Positions 48,567 through 56,182 of a stretch of 64,000 bases of DNA are shown here, one piece after another. The stretch comes from Pseudomonas anatoliensis. GTDB lineage: Bacteria; Pseudomonadota; Gammaproteobacteria; Pseudomonadales; Pseudomonadaceae. The notes beneath the pieces were generated by a model, which did no database searches, was not told the origin of the DNA, and saw only the letters and a list, made by a program, of their open reading frames with translations. Position 1 is the stretch's first letter, and the number at the start of each line of letters is the position of its first letter. Location of the stretch: NCBI RefSeq assembly GCF_017976235.1, contig NZ_JACVHC010000001.1:1-64000 (forward strand), written 5' to 3'. Position numbers and translations under genes: made by a program.

Positions 48567-49811
48567 ATGTTCAGACCGTTATCGATCTTTATCGGCACGC
48601 GCTATACCCGCGCCAAGCGCCGCAATCGCTTCGTTTCGTTCATTTCGATGACCTCGATGATCGGCCTCGCCCTTGGCGTGCTGGCGATGATCGTGGTGTT
48701 GTCGGTAATGAATGGCTTCCAGCGTGAAATGAGCTCGCGCATCCTCGGCATGGTGCCGCACGCGACCATCGTTGGCGTGAAGCCGATTGACGACTGGCAG
48801 CCGGTAGCCGCCGCGGCCATGAAAAATCCCGAAGTGACCGCCGCCGTGCCGTTCACCGAGATGGAAGGCATGCTCTCCTACAAGGGGTTGATGCAGCCTA
48901 TCCAGATCAGCGGCGTCGATCCGGCCCAGGAAGGCAAAGTGTCGATCGTCGCCCAGCACATCGTGCAGGGCCGTCTCGACGCACTCAAACCTGGCGAGTT
49001 CGGCGTGGTCATTGGTGAAATCACCGCTCGCCGTTTCCGCCTGAATGTCGGCGACAAAATCACCCTGATCGTGCCGGAAGTCAGCACCGCGCCGGGCGGC
49101 ATTACCCCGCGCATGCAGCGACTCAACGTGGTCGGCGTGTTCAAGGTAGGTGCCGAGCTGGACGGCTCGATGGGCCTGATCCACGTCGCCGATGCCGCGA
49201 CCATGCAGCACTGGGAGCCGAATCAGGTGCAGAGCGTGCGTCTGGCAGTCAAAGACTTGTACGCCGCGCCGAAAGTGTCTTCCGACATCGCCGCCAGTCT
49301 TGGCGCCGAGTTCAAGGCGGACGACTGGACCCACACTCAGGGCAGTCTGTTCAGTGCGATGAAGATGGAAAAAACCATGATCGGCCTGTTGCTGCTGATG
49401 ATCGTCGCGGTGGCGGCGTTCAACATCATCGCCACATTGATCATGGTGGTGAACGACAAGGGCGCGGACATTGCGATCCTGCGCACCATCGGCGCCACGC
49501 CCCGGCAGATCATGGCGATCTTCATGGTGCAGGGCACGGTGATCGGCATTGTCGGCACGCTGATTGGTGGTGTGCTGGGCGTGATCGCGGCGCTGAATGT
49601 CAGTGAGCTGGTGGGCTGGTTCGAGCGAGTGAGCGGGCAGCACATCTTCAGCTCCGATGTGTATTTCGTCAGCAATCTGCCGTCTGAATTGCAGGGCGGC
49701 GATGTGCTGCTGATCTGCTCCGCCGGGTTTGTCTTGAGCTTTTTGGCGACCCTGTATCCGGCGTGGCGGGCGGCGAAGATCGAGCCGGCGCATGCGCTTA
49801 GATATTCGTAA
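48567..49811 (+). CDS. lolE: Lipoprotein-releasing system permease LolE
   Basis: 414-aa second permease of the Lol complex, same topology as LolC (TM1 [26 protein letters not shown], periplasmic domain, three C-terminal TM helices). The two proteins are about half identical by eye, so which is LolC and which is LolE rests on gene order. The ATG at 48567 lacks a strong ribosome-binding site. Its stop is followed after 17 nt by a REP pair. Confidence 0.93.
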   Translation: MFRPLSIFIGTRYTRAKRRNRFVSFISMTSMIGLALGVLAMIVVLSVMNGFQREMSSRILGMVPHATIVGVKPIDDWQPVAAAAMKNPEVTAAVPFTEMEGMLSYKGLMQPIQISGVDPAQEGKVSIVAQHIVQGRLDALKPGEFGVVIGEITARRFRLNVGDKITLIVPEVSTAPGGITPRMQRLNVVGVFKVGAELDGSMGLIHVADAATMQHWEPNQVQSVRLAVKDLYAAPKVSSDIAASLGAEFKADDWTHTQGSLFSAMKMEKTMIGLLLLMIVAVAAFNIIATLIMVVNDKGADIAILRTIGATPRQIMAIFMVQGTVIGIVGTLIGGVLGVIAALNVSELVGWFERVSGQHIFSSDVYFVSNLPSELQGGDVLLICSAGFVLSFLATLYPAWRAAKIEPAHALRYS

Positions 49812-49828
49812 GCACTGACGCGAAATAC

Positions 49829-49907
49829 TGTAGGAGCTGCGGCACGCTGCGATCTTTTGATCTTGATCTTTAGGATCAAAAGATCGCAGCGTGCCGCAGC
49901 TCCTACA
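49829..49907. repeat. REP pair (GTAGGAGCTGCC family, variant)
   Basis: Both arms have the same altered core, GCTGCGGCACGCTGCGATC and GATCGCAGCGTGCCGCAGC, in place of GCTGCCGCAGGCTGCGATC. It fills the gap between convergent lolE and copS and ends 3 bp from the copS stop. Confidence 0.92.
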
Positions 49908-49910
49908 GTT

Positions 49911-51260
49911 TCAATCTTCTTTACGCAACTCAATCACAAACCGCGTCCAACCCCGATCCGATTCGCAATGAATCGTCCCACCATGGGCCCGAACGATCGA
50001 TTGAGTAATCGCCAATCCCAAGCCCGCATGTTCGCTGCTACCTTCCTGCCGCGCCGGATCGGCCCGATAGAAACGATCAAACAATCGCGGCAACAGTTCC
50101 GCTGAAATCCCTTCGCCGGTGTTCTCGACCGATACACGCACAGCATTCGGCAGGTCCTGGATCACCAAGCGAACCTCTCCCGAGGCTGGTGTAAATCGCA
50201 GCGCGTTATCCAGCAGATTCGACAGCGCTCGGCGCAACATACTGCGGTCACCTTCGATTTGCGCAGTGCCTTCACGGCTCAGCGTCACTGCGCAGTCCTC
50301 GGCCAGTGGCGCAAAAAACTCCAGCAGCGCATCCGCCTCATCCGCCAACGCCAGTGGTTCACGCTTGGGTATCAGCAAACCGTGATCAGCCTTGGCCAGA
50401 TACAACATGTCATTGACCAGTTGCGCCATCCATTGCAGTTCTTCGAGGTTGCTGTGCAGCGCTTCGCGGTAATCCTCGATCGGTCGCGGGCGGGTGAGGG
50501 TGACCTGGGTGTGGGTCAGCAGGTTCGACAGTGGCGTGCGCAGTTCATGGGCGATGTCGGCCGAAAACGCCGAGAGCCGCTGAAACGAGTCGTCGAGGCG
50601 TGCGAGCATGGCGTTGAAGCTGTGGGCCATTTCCGCGAGCTCTGGAGGCATTTGCGCTTCCGACAGTCGGGCATTGAGCGATTGCGCCGAAATCCCACGC
50701 GCCACCGCACTCATGCGCCGCAATGGACGCAAGCCGCTGCGCGCTGCCCAGGCACCGAGTAACGCAGTAGCCAGCGCCGAAAGCCCGACGGTCAGCCAGA
50801 TCAGATGTTGCATGCGTTGCAGAAAGTGCTGGTGATGGGTGATGTCCAACAACAGCGTCAATTGTGGCGAATCGGGTTTATCCGGGTAGAGCGGGGCATT
50901 GAGCACTCGGTACTCGGTGTCGTTATTGCTCACGGTCGACAGGCCGGATTGTTGCGGCAAGACATCTGGCACCTTGATCGAGCTGTCGTACCAGCGTTTT
51001 CCGTCACCGCCGGTGATGCGCAACGACAGATCGGCCTGACGGCTGAGTTCATCCGCGAGTCGCGCCTCACTTTCACCGGCCTGAACATCCTGCAAGGCGC
51101 GGCGCAGACCGATCAGTTTGCCGTCGAGCAATTGCTGGTCGAGCTCAATGAAATGCGCCTCACTGGCGCGGTTGAACAGCACCCCGGCAAACAGTGAGAC
51201 CACAGCGGTGCAGGCAGCAAACAACAATGCCAGGCGTGAACTCAACGACAACCGGCGCAT
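49911..51260 (-). CDS. copS: Heavy-metal (copper) sensor histidine kinase
   Basis: 449-aa inner-membrane kinase. TM1 is near residues 8-28 and TM2 near 154-173, enclosing a 125-residue periplasmic sensor; a HAMP linker follows. The phosphoacceptor is H238 (SADIAHELRTPLSN), then N box (RRALSNLLDNALRF), G1 (NTGEGIS), F and G2 (HAGLGLAITQSIV). The closest family is CusS/CopS heavy-metal kinases. Its ATG overlaps the copR stop (ATGA), so the pair is translationally coupled. The cupredoxin gene beside it supports copper as the signal. Confidence 0.9.
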   Translation of the reverse strand: MRRLSLSSRLALLFAACTAVVSLFAGVLFNRASEAHFIELDQQLLDGKLIGLRRALQDVQAGESEARLADELSRQADLSLRITGGDGKRWYDSSIKVPDVLPQQSGLSTVSNNDTEYRVLNAPLYPDKPDSPQLTLLLDITHHQHFLQRMQHLIWLTVGLSALATALLGAWAARSGLRPLRRMSAVARGISAQSLNARLSEAQMPPELAEMAHSFNAMLARLDDSFQRLSAFSADIAHELRTPLSNLLTHTQVTLTRPRPIEDYREALHSNLEELQWMAQLVNDMLYLAKADHGLLIPKREPLALADEADALLEFFAPLAEDCAVTLSREGTAQIEGDRSMLRRALSNLLDNALRFTPASGEVRLVIQDLPNAVRVSVENTGEGISAELLPRLFDRFYRADPARQEGSSEHAGLGLAITQSIVRAHGGTIHCESDRGWTRFVIELRKED

Positions 51261-51940
51261 CAGGCTGGGCGCTCTTCAAGCACATAACCCATGCCGCGCA
51301 CGGTGTGGATCAGTTTGTTGGGGAATTCGTCGTCGACCTTAAGGCGCAGGCGCCGGATCGCCACTTCGATGACGTTGGTGTCGCTGTCGAAATTCATGTC
51401 CCAGACCTGCGAGGCGATCAGCGATTTGGGCAGCACTTCCCCCTGGCGGCGCAGAAGCATTTCCAGCAGGGCGAATTCCTTGGCGGTCAGGTCGATGCGC
51501 TGGCCTTGGCGTTCGACTCGGCGGCGGATCAGGTCCAGGCGCAGATCGGCCAATTGCAGGCTGGTTTCCTGCGGTGTGGCACTGCCCCGACGCAACAGGC
51601 TACGCACCCGGGCCAGAAGTTCGGAGAAGGCGAACGGTTTGACCAGGTAGTCGTCGGCACCAAGTTCGAGGCCGTGGACTCTGTCCTCCACCGCATCTTT
51701 GGCCGTCAGAAAAAGTACCGGCGTATCCAGGCCAGCACTGCGCACTGCTTGCAGGATCTGCCAGCCATTGCGCCCGGGCAGCATCACGTCGAGGATCAGC
51801 AATGCGTAATCACCGCTCAAGGCCAGTTGCTGACCGCTGTCGCCGTCGGCCACCAGTTCGGTGTTGAAGCCGGCCTCGGTCAGGCCCTGACGCAGGTATT
51901 GGCCGGTTTTCGCTTGGTCTTCGACGATCAACAGTTTCAT
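51260..51940 (-). CDS. copR: Copper response regulator (OmpR family)
   Basis: 226-aa response regulator with receiver Asp D51 ([13 protein letters not shown]), T79 and K101 ([14 protein letters not shown]), and a C-terminal winged-helix DNA-binding domain ([19 protein letters not shown].., [17 protein letters not shown]). It is cotranscribed with copS. The start at 51940 gives the normal [10 protein letters not shown] terminus. A CopR/CusR-type box lies at 52022-52037 in the divergent promoter region. Confidence 0.92.
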   Translation of the reverse strand: MKLLIVEDQAKTGQYLRQGLTEAGFNTELVADGDSGQQLALSGDYALLILDVMLPGRNGWQILQAVRSAGLDTPVLFLTAKDAVEDRVHGLELGADDYLVKPFAFSELLARVRSLLRRGSATPQETSLQLADLRLDLIRRRVERQGQRIDLTAKEFALLEMLLRRQGEVLPKSLIASQVWDMNFDSDTNVIEVAIRRLRLKVDDEFPNKLIHTVRGMGYVLEERPA

Positions 51941-52021
51941 GGGCGACTCGGGCTGATTCAATGTGATTCGGTGTGTAGCAACGAAAGCTTTATACCGTGA
52001 CAGCAGGCGGCATCCGCCAAC

Positions 52022-52037
52022 CTGACAAAGTTGTAAT
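52022..52037. promoter_or_regulatory. Candidate CopR/CusR box
   Basis: CTGACAAAGTTGTAAT resembles the CusR/PcoR/CopR palindrome (ATGACAA-NN-TTGTCAT), with TGACAA-AG-TTGT intact. It lies between divergent copR and the cupredoxin gene, about 80 bp from each start. Confidence 0.65.
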
Positions 52038-52114
52038 CTGCCTGTCAGGTAGATGCCAGCGCAGGCCGGTTAGAGTTTCCCACAAGCTGAACCTTATCTT
52101 GTTGGAGTACGACC

Positions 52115-52648
52115 ATGTTTTTGCGTAAATCCCTGGTGTTGACCGCCTGTTTATTGGCATTGAGCGCGCCAGTGTCGGCCGCGCCAGGGCACACCTACGA
52201 TTTCGGTCAACCGGCCGCGGCAAGCAAAGCCACCCGCAGTATTGAAGTGGTGATGGGCGATATGTCGTTCGAACCGAAGGCTATCAAGGTCGAGGCCGGT
52301 GAGACCGTTCGCTTTGTGCTGGTGAATAAAGGCCAGTTACTGCACGAATTCAACCTCGGTGACGCGGCGATGCATGCCAGTCACCAGAAGGAAATGTTGC
52401 AGATGCAGCAGAGCGGGATGCTCACGCCTACCGCCATCAAGGAAATGTCCCACGACATGGCGGGTATGGATCACGCGGCGATGGGCCATGGCATGAAGCA
52501 TGACGACCCGAACAGTGTGCTGGTCGAACCGGGTAAAACCGCTGAGTTGACCTGGACCTTCAGCAAGGCTACGGGGCTTGAGTTTGCCTGCAACATCCCT
52601 GGCCATTATCAGGCCGGTATGGTCGGCAAACTGACTGTCAGTCAGTAA
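52115..52648 (+). CDS. Exported copper-binding cupredoxin
   Basis: 177-aa periplasmic protein with a signal peptide (MFLRKSLVLTACLLALSAPVSA). A cupredoxin fold begins at EVVMGDMSFEPKAIKVEAGETV; the type-1-like ligands are His in LLHEFN, then Cys and His in FACNIPGHY and Met in AGM. A Met/His-rich insert lies between (MSHDMAGMDHAAMGHGMKH), likely a second copper site. This type is linked to copper tolerance (CopI-like). TTGGAG precedes the ATG by 9 nt. It is divergent from copRS, across a CopR-type box. Confidence 0.88.
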   Translation: MFLRKSLVLTACLLALSAPVSAAPGHTYDFGQPAAASKATRSIEVVMGDMSFEPKAIKVEAGETVRFVLVNKGQLLHEFNLGDAAMHASHQKEMLQMQQSGMLTPTAIKEMSHDMAGMDHAAMGHGMKHDDPNSVLVEPGKTAELTWTFSKATGLEFACNIPGHYQAGMVGKLTVSQ

Positions 52649-52709
52649 GCACTCAAAGGCGGGCGCAAAGACTGGTAGAATCCGCTGATTCTTCAGTCAG
52701 GTTTCCGCC

Positions 52710-53540
52710 ATGCATCCCGCAGCCGAACACTCGCCGCTGGGCAAATCCAGCGAATACATCGCCACCTACACGCCGTCCTTGCTGTTCCCGATTCCGCGCA
52801 CCGCGAAATGGGCGGAGCTGGGCCTGACCGCCGAAACCCTGCCGTATAAAGGCGTGGATTTCTGGAACTGCTTCGAGCTGTCGTGGCTGTTGCCGTCGGG
52901 CAAACCGGTGGTGGCCATCGGCGAATTCAGCATTCCGGCGGACTCGCCGAATATCATCGAATCCAAGTCGTTCAAGCTGTATCTGAACTCGCTGAACCAG
53001 ACGCCGTTCGCCGATAGCGCCACGCTGGAAGCGACGTTGGTCAAGGATCTGTCGGCCGCGGCCGGCAAACCGGTCGGCGTGCGGGTTCGCAGCCTCAAAG
53101 AGGTCGAAGCCGAAGGTGTGGTGGCGTTGCCGGGTGTGTGCATTGATGACCTGGAGATCAGCGTCAGCAACTATGAGCATCCGCGTCCGGAACTGCTGCG
53201 TTGCGATGATTCGCGCGTCGTCGAGGAGAGCGTGCACAGCCACCTGCTCAAGTCCAATTGCCCGGTGACCAGTCAGCCGGACTGGGGCAGTGTGGTGGTG
53301 GAGTATCGCGGCGCGGCGCTTGATCACGCCAGTCTGCTGGAATACATCGTCAGCTTCCGCCAGCACTCGGACTTTCATGAGCAGTGCGTCGAGCGGATTT
53401 TCCTCGACCTGCAACGGTTGCTGAAACCTGCGAAGTTGACGGTGTTTGCGCGGTATGTGCGTCGTGGTGGGCTGGATATCAACCCGTATCGCAGCACCGA
53501 GAGCGTGCAGTTGCCGAACCATCGTCTGGTTCGTCAATAA
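52710..53540 (+). CDS. queF: NADPH-dependent 7-cyano-7-deazaguanine reductase
   Basis: 276-aa enzyme that reduces preQ0 to preQ1 in queuosine biosynthesis. It is of the long bimodular E. coli type. The QueF motif ESKSFKLY is at residues 84-91, and the catalytic Cys is C184 in [15 protein letters not shown], with the nearby Asp (D191). It is 61 bp after the cupredoxin gene and has no functional link to copper; the neighbourhood is conserved from memory in P. aeruginosa. Confidence 0.95.
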   Translation: MHPAAEHSPLGKSSEYIATYTPSLLFPIPRTAKWAELGLTAETLPYKGVDFWNCFELSWLLPSGKPVVAIGEFSIPADSPNIIESKSFKLYLNSLNQTPFADSATLEATLVKDLSAAAGKPVGVRVRSLKEVEAEGVVALPGVCIDDLEISVSNYEHPRPELLRCDDSRVVEESVHSHLLKSNCPVTSQPDWGSVVVEYRGAALDHASLLEYIVSFRQHSDFHEQCVERIFLDLQRLLKPAKLTVFARYVRRGGLDINPYRSTESVQLPNHRLVRQ

Positions 53541-53615
53541 AGATCAAAAGATCGCAGTCTTCGGCAGCTCCTGCATGGGATCACCTGTAGGAGCTGCCGA
53601 AGGCTGCGATCTTTG
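53541..53615. repeat. REP pair (GTAGGAGCTGCC family), opposite arrangement
   Basis: AGATCAAAAGATCGCAG..CTCCTGCA comes first, then TGTAGGAGCTGCCGAAGGCTG. The heads face each other, as at 40967-41049. The element begins directly at the queF stop codon. Confidence 0.88.
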
Positions 53616-53627
53616 GATTGTAAAAAT

Positions 53628-53662
53628 GAAAAAGCCCTGCCATCGCTGGCAGGGCTTTTTTG
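53628..53662. terminator. Bidirectional terminator between queF and DUF4404 gene
   Basis: AAAAAGCCCTGCC-ATCGCT-GGCAGGGCTTTTTTG: flanking A and T runs serve both convergent genes. Confidence 0.92.
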
Positions 53663-53674
53663 TCCGTCGGGGAA

Positions 53675-53938
53675 TCAGATCCCCATGCTGCCCAACGTAT
53701 TGACGATGTTGCGCAGGGTGCCGGCGATGGTCGGGTGATCGACTTCGAAACGCTCGACTGCCAGATTCACCCCATCGACGATGCTGGCGTCCTGGGTTGC
53801 AGCCTCCAGCTGGATTTGAGATTCAACCTGCACCATCAGAGCACGCAGATCTTCCCGTTCGGCTTCCGACAGCGGCGGATTCTGATCCAGCTGCTCGCGC
53901 AGGGTATCGAGCTGTTTTTGAAGTTCTTGAGCGGGCAT
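53675..53938 (-). CDS. DUF4404 family protein
   Basis: 87-aa protein rich in heptad-like Leu/Gln repeats (LQKQLDTLREQLDQNPPLSEAEREDLRAL), so probably a coiled coil, followed by a short C-terminal segment (RFEVDHPTIAGTLRNIVNTLGSMGI) typical of DUF4404. No function is known. The start at 53938 removes an 11-residue tail seen in the longer open frame; AAGGAAA is visible just upstream. Confidence 0.85.
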   Translation of the reverse strand: MPAQELQKQLDTLREQLDQNPPLSEAEREDLRALMVQVESQIQLEAATQDASIVDGVNLAVERFEVDHPTIAGTLRNIVNTLGSMGI

Positions 53939-54047
53939 GGTGGTTTCCTTTTTATCGAGAGGCACTGGCATTGACCGCAGCCACGCGCCAAAGGTCTATG
54001 GCTGACCTTTAGATTAATCCACTCTCGATCACCCTGCATGATCCCGA

Positions 54048-54668
54048 TCAGGGCTTTTCGCCTTTGAGGCGGCGCAGGCTGATGTCCGCAAGGCAAGTTT
54101 CCAGCTCGCCCAGATGATCGATCACCGAGTGCACGCCGAGGCCGAACAGCTGCATCGTCGCTTTGCCGCGCAACTGTTCGCGTTCGTTCTGGCTCAAGTC
54201 TTGCCACTCCCCCGGCGCCAGACCGCACAGCGAACCGCAGGATGCCAGGCCGATTGTCCATAACCCGGCATTGAGGCCAGATTGCAGCAATCGCGGCTCG
54301 CCGCTGACCAGTACGCAACCGTCCAGGCTGCCAACGTTCAAGTCCATTAGCGCCTGCCAGCAGGCATTGGGGGCGGGCCATGGATTGATTGTTGCCGAAT
54401 GTTGCGCAGGTTTGATCCACGCCGGTAAGGCCGTCGATAGCGGTTGCGCAAGGGCAGGGGGCAGGTCATCGAGCCACGCGCAAGGAATTTGCTGACGCTG
54501 CAAGCTTTGCAGACTTTCGAGCGCGCCCGGTGTGGTCGCGGCATGTTCGGGCAGGGCGGTGCTCTGTTGTCGGGCGCGGGCACCGAAATCCACCAGGCAA
54601 CCACTGAGTCCGAACAGTATGGCGTTCAGGCCGGGCGGGGCGAAGGGCAAGGTTTCGGCGTGTGACAT
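54048..54668 (-). CDS. HAD-like (phosphonatase-like) protein, nucleophile lost
   Basis: 206-aa protein with a phosphonatase-type HAD architecture; I recall P. aeruginosa PA2803 in the same place. The motif I region, normally DxxGTxVDFG with a nucleophilic Asp, reads LFGLSGCLVDFG, so the first Asp is Gly. Motif II (VLVSGEP) is recognisable. The usual motif IV DD/ED pair is hard to find. Standard phosphatase chemistry is therefore unlikely. It lies 109 bp upstream of the DUF4404 gene on the same strand. Confidence 0.7.
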   Translation of the reverse strand: MSHAETLPFAPPGLNAILFGLSGCLVDFGARARQQSTALPEHAATTPGALESLQSLQRQQIPCAWLDDLPPALAQPLSTALPAWIKPAQHSATINPWPAPNACWQALMDLNVGSLDGCVLVSGEPRLLQSGLNAGLWTIGLASCGSLCGLAPGEWQDLSQNEREQLRGKATMQLFGLGVHSVIDHLGELETCLADISLRRLKGEKP

Positions 54669-54865
54669 GGCTACGTCCCTGAAATACCCATCAGGCTAAA
54701 ACTTGCCGATGACAGTTGGATGACAGCGGTGTGAATCGAGGGCTCGGAAAACTCCTACAAGTCGCTTCATTCCCGGACTGCTCAAAAGGACTTTTGCGCT
54801 TATACTAGCCGCCTTACCGCTCAGGTCGAGATGCCTGTGCCAGTACCAATCCAAGGAGTTTTTCT

Positions 54866-55555
54866 ATGCGCTGGAGCCCTTCGCTCGCTCAGCTTTGTGT
54901 ATATGCCGGCCTGGTGCTGGCGCCGTTCGCCACTCAAGCGGCAACGGAAGAAGACCCTTGGGAAAGCGTCAACCGTCCGATCTTCCAGTTCAACGACTTC
55001 GTCGACACCTATGCACTGAAGCCTTTGGCGCAGGGCTATGAGTTCGTGACGCCGCAATTTGTCGAAGACGGCATCCACAACATGTTCCGCAACGTCGGTG
55101 ACGTCACCAACCTGGCGAACAACATTCTGCAGGCCAAACCTGCCGCGGCTGGCGTCGACACAGCGCGCCTGATCTTCAACACCACATTCGGCCTGCTCGG
55201 CTTCTTCGACGTCGGCACCCAAATGGGCCTGACCCGCAGCGACGAAGATTTCGGTCAGACCCTCGGTTACTGGGGCGTGGGCAGCGGCCCGTACGTGATG
55301 CTGCCGCTGATGGGCCCGAGCACCCTGCGTGACGCACCGTCCAAGTATGTCGACGGCTTCACCGGCATGTACCGCTACATCAACGATGTGCCCGTGCGTA
55401 ACTCGATATTCGGCCTGAACATCGTCGACACCCGCGCCAGCCTGCTGTCCAGCGAGAAGCTGATCAGCGGCGACAAGTACACCTTCATCCGCAACGCCTA
55501 CTTGCAGAATCGCGAGTTCAAGGTGAAGGATGGCGAGGTTGAAGACGATTTTTGA
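54866..55555 (+). CDS. mlaA: MlaA (VacJ) family phospholipid transport protein
   Basis: 229-aa envelope protein that removes phospholipids from the outer-membrane outer leaflet and passes them to MlaC. The family core is complete: DPWESVNRPIFQFND near residue 30, NVGDVTNLANNILQ, RLIFNTTFGLLGFFDV, EDFGQTLGYWGVGSGPYVMLPLMGPSTLRD. The N terminus is a signal peptide ending AATQ-type (FATQA), with no Cys at the cleavage site, so it lacks the lipobox of E. coli MlaA. AAGGAG lies 9 nt before the ATG. The Mla ABC genes are not nearby. Confidence 0.92.
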   Translation: MRWSPSLAQLCVYAGLVLAPFATQAATEEDPWESVNRPIFQFNDFVDTYALKPLAQGYEFVTPQFVEDGIHNMFRNVGDVTNLANNILQAKPAAAGVDTARLIFNTTFGLLGFFDVGTQMGLTRSDEDFGQTLGYWGVGSGPYVMLPLMGPSTLRDAPSKYVDGFTGMYRYINDVPVRNSIFGLNIVDTRASLLSSEKLISGDKYTFIRNAYLQNREFKVKDGEVEDDF

Positions 55556-55567
55556 TTTCGACCGGTG

Positions 55568-55601
55568 AAAAAAGAAGGCGACCCTCGGGTCGCCTTTTTT
55601 G
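55568..55601. terminator. Bidirectional terminator between mlaA and PilZ gene
   Basis: AAAAAAGAAGGCGACC-CTC-GGGTCGCCTTTTTTG with A and T runs on both sides. Confidence 0.92.
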
Positions 55602-55608
55602 TGAGCGC

Positions 55609-55908
55609 TTATTTCATCTTCAGGATGCTCAGGCCAAGCTTTTGGCTGTCACCTTCCTGAGCCTTGACCCAAACCACTTCGGTCTCGGCTTCAAGGCCGC
55701 TGAGTGCCGAATGCTCGGAGTCGATGCTCACGTATAAACGATCACCGACCTTGAAGCTACGCGGTGCTTCAACCTGCATGCCACTGCTGGAGAGGTCGAT
55801 GCACACGGCCGAGACCTGATCCCCTTCATGAATCAACACGACATCGGCATCGACACGCATGCGGATGAAATCGCGCTTTTCGCTGTAGTCCCGACCGGTT
55901 TGACTCAT
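55609..55908 (-). CDS. PilZ domain c-di-GMP receptor
   Basis: 99-aa protein consisting of one PilZ domain with both c-di-GMP motifs intact: RxxxR (RDFIR, residues 12-16) and DxSxxG (DLSSSG). It therefore can probably bind c-di-GMP, unlike the other PilZ protein in this window. The start at 55908 gives MSQTGRDYSEKRD; the longer open frame to 55983 has no ribosome-binding site. It is a lone gene. Confidence 0.9.
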   Translation of the reverse strand: MSQTGRDYSEKRDFIRMRVDADVVLIHEGDQVSAVCIDLSSSGMQVEAPRSFKVGDRLYVSIDSEHSALSGLEAETEVVWVKAQEGDSQKLGLSILKMK

Positions 55909-55992
55909 GGTTCTGACCTTCAATTGGGTTACGGTTTGAGCAGTTCTTATAACTCTCGGTGATTTGACAAGTAAAGTCGTCAAGCGACCATC

Positions 55993-56162
55993 GGCGCATG
56001 CTTGAAACGCCCCGCGGATGGGAGTACCGTCTGCGCCTTAGAAGGGCACCTCTGGTGCAACCGTGTACGGAGCCAACGCTCGAAAGCGGTGCAGCAGAGA
56101 GGCTAGAAAGCGAATCCAGTAGTCTGCGCAGGGCCGTTGCCCCGCCAACTACGCCAACCTAA
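55993..56162 (+). ncRNA. Hairpin-rich region before rssB (candidate structured leader or sRNA)
   Basis: Five local hairpins follow one another: CGCGGAT..GTCTGCG (56013-56035), GCACC-TCT-GGTGC (56046-56058), CCGT-GT-ACGG (56061-56070), CGCT-CGAA-AGCG (56077-56088) and GGGC-CGTT-GCCC (56131-56142). An outer pair GGCGCA/TGCGCC (55993-56037) encloses the first. It does not match any riboswitch class I can recognise. A 54-codon frame from 55998 to 56162 exists but uses rare codons (AGA, AGG, CTA). Confidence 0.35.
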
Positions 56163-56182
56163 TTCTGGCGCCGTTTGCCCAC

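Noticed and set aside
46562..49811. lolC and lolE as a recent tandem duplication
   Set aside because: Two homologous permeases flanking lolD is the standard Lol operon. Similarity is only about half and concentrated in the membrane parts.
56131..56150. Cobalamin riboswitch before rssB
   Set aside because: GCCCCGCC looks like part of the B12 box, but the upstream P3-P6 elements and the AGCCAGGAGACC segment are missing.
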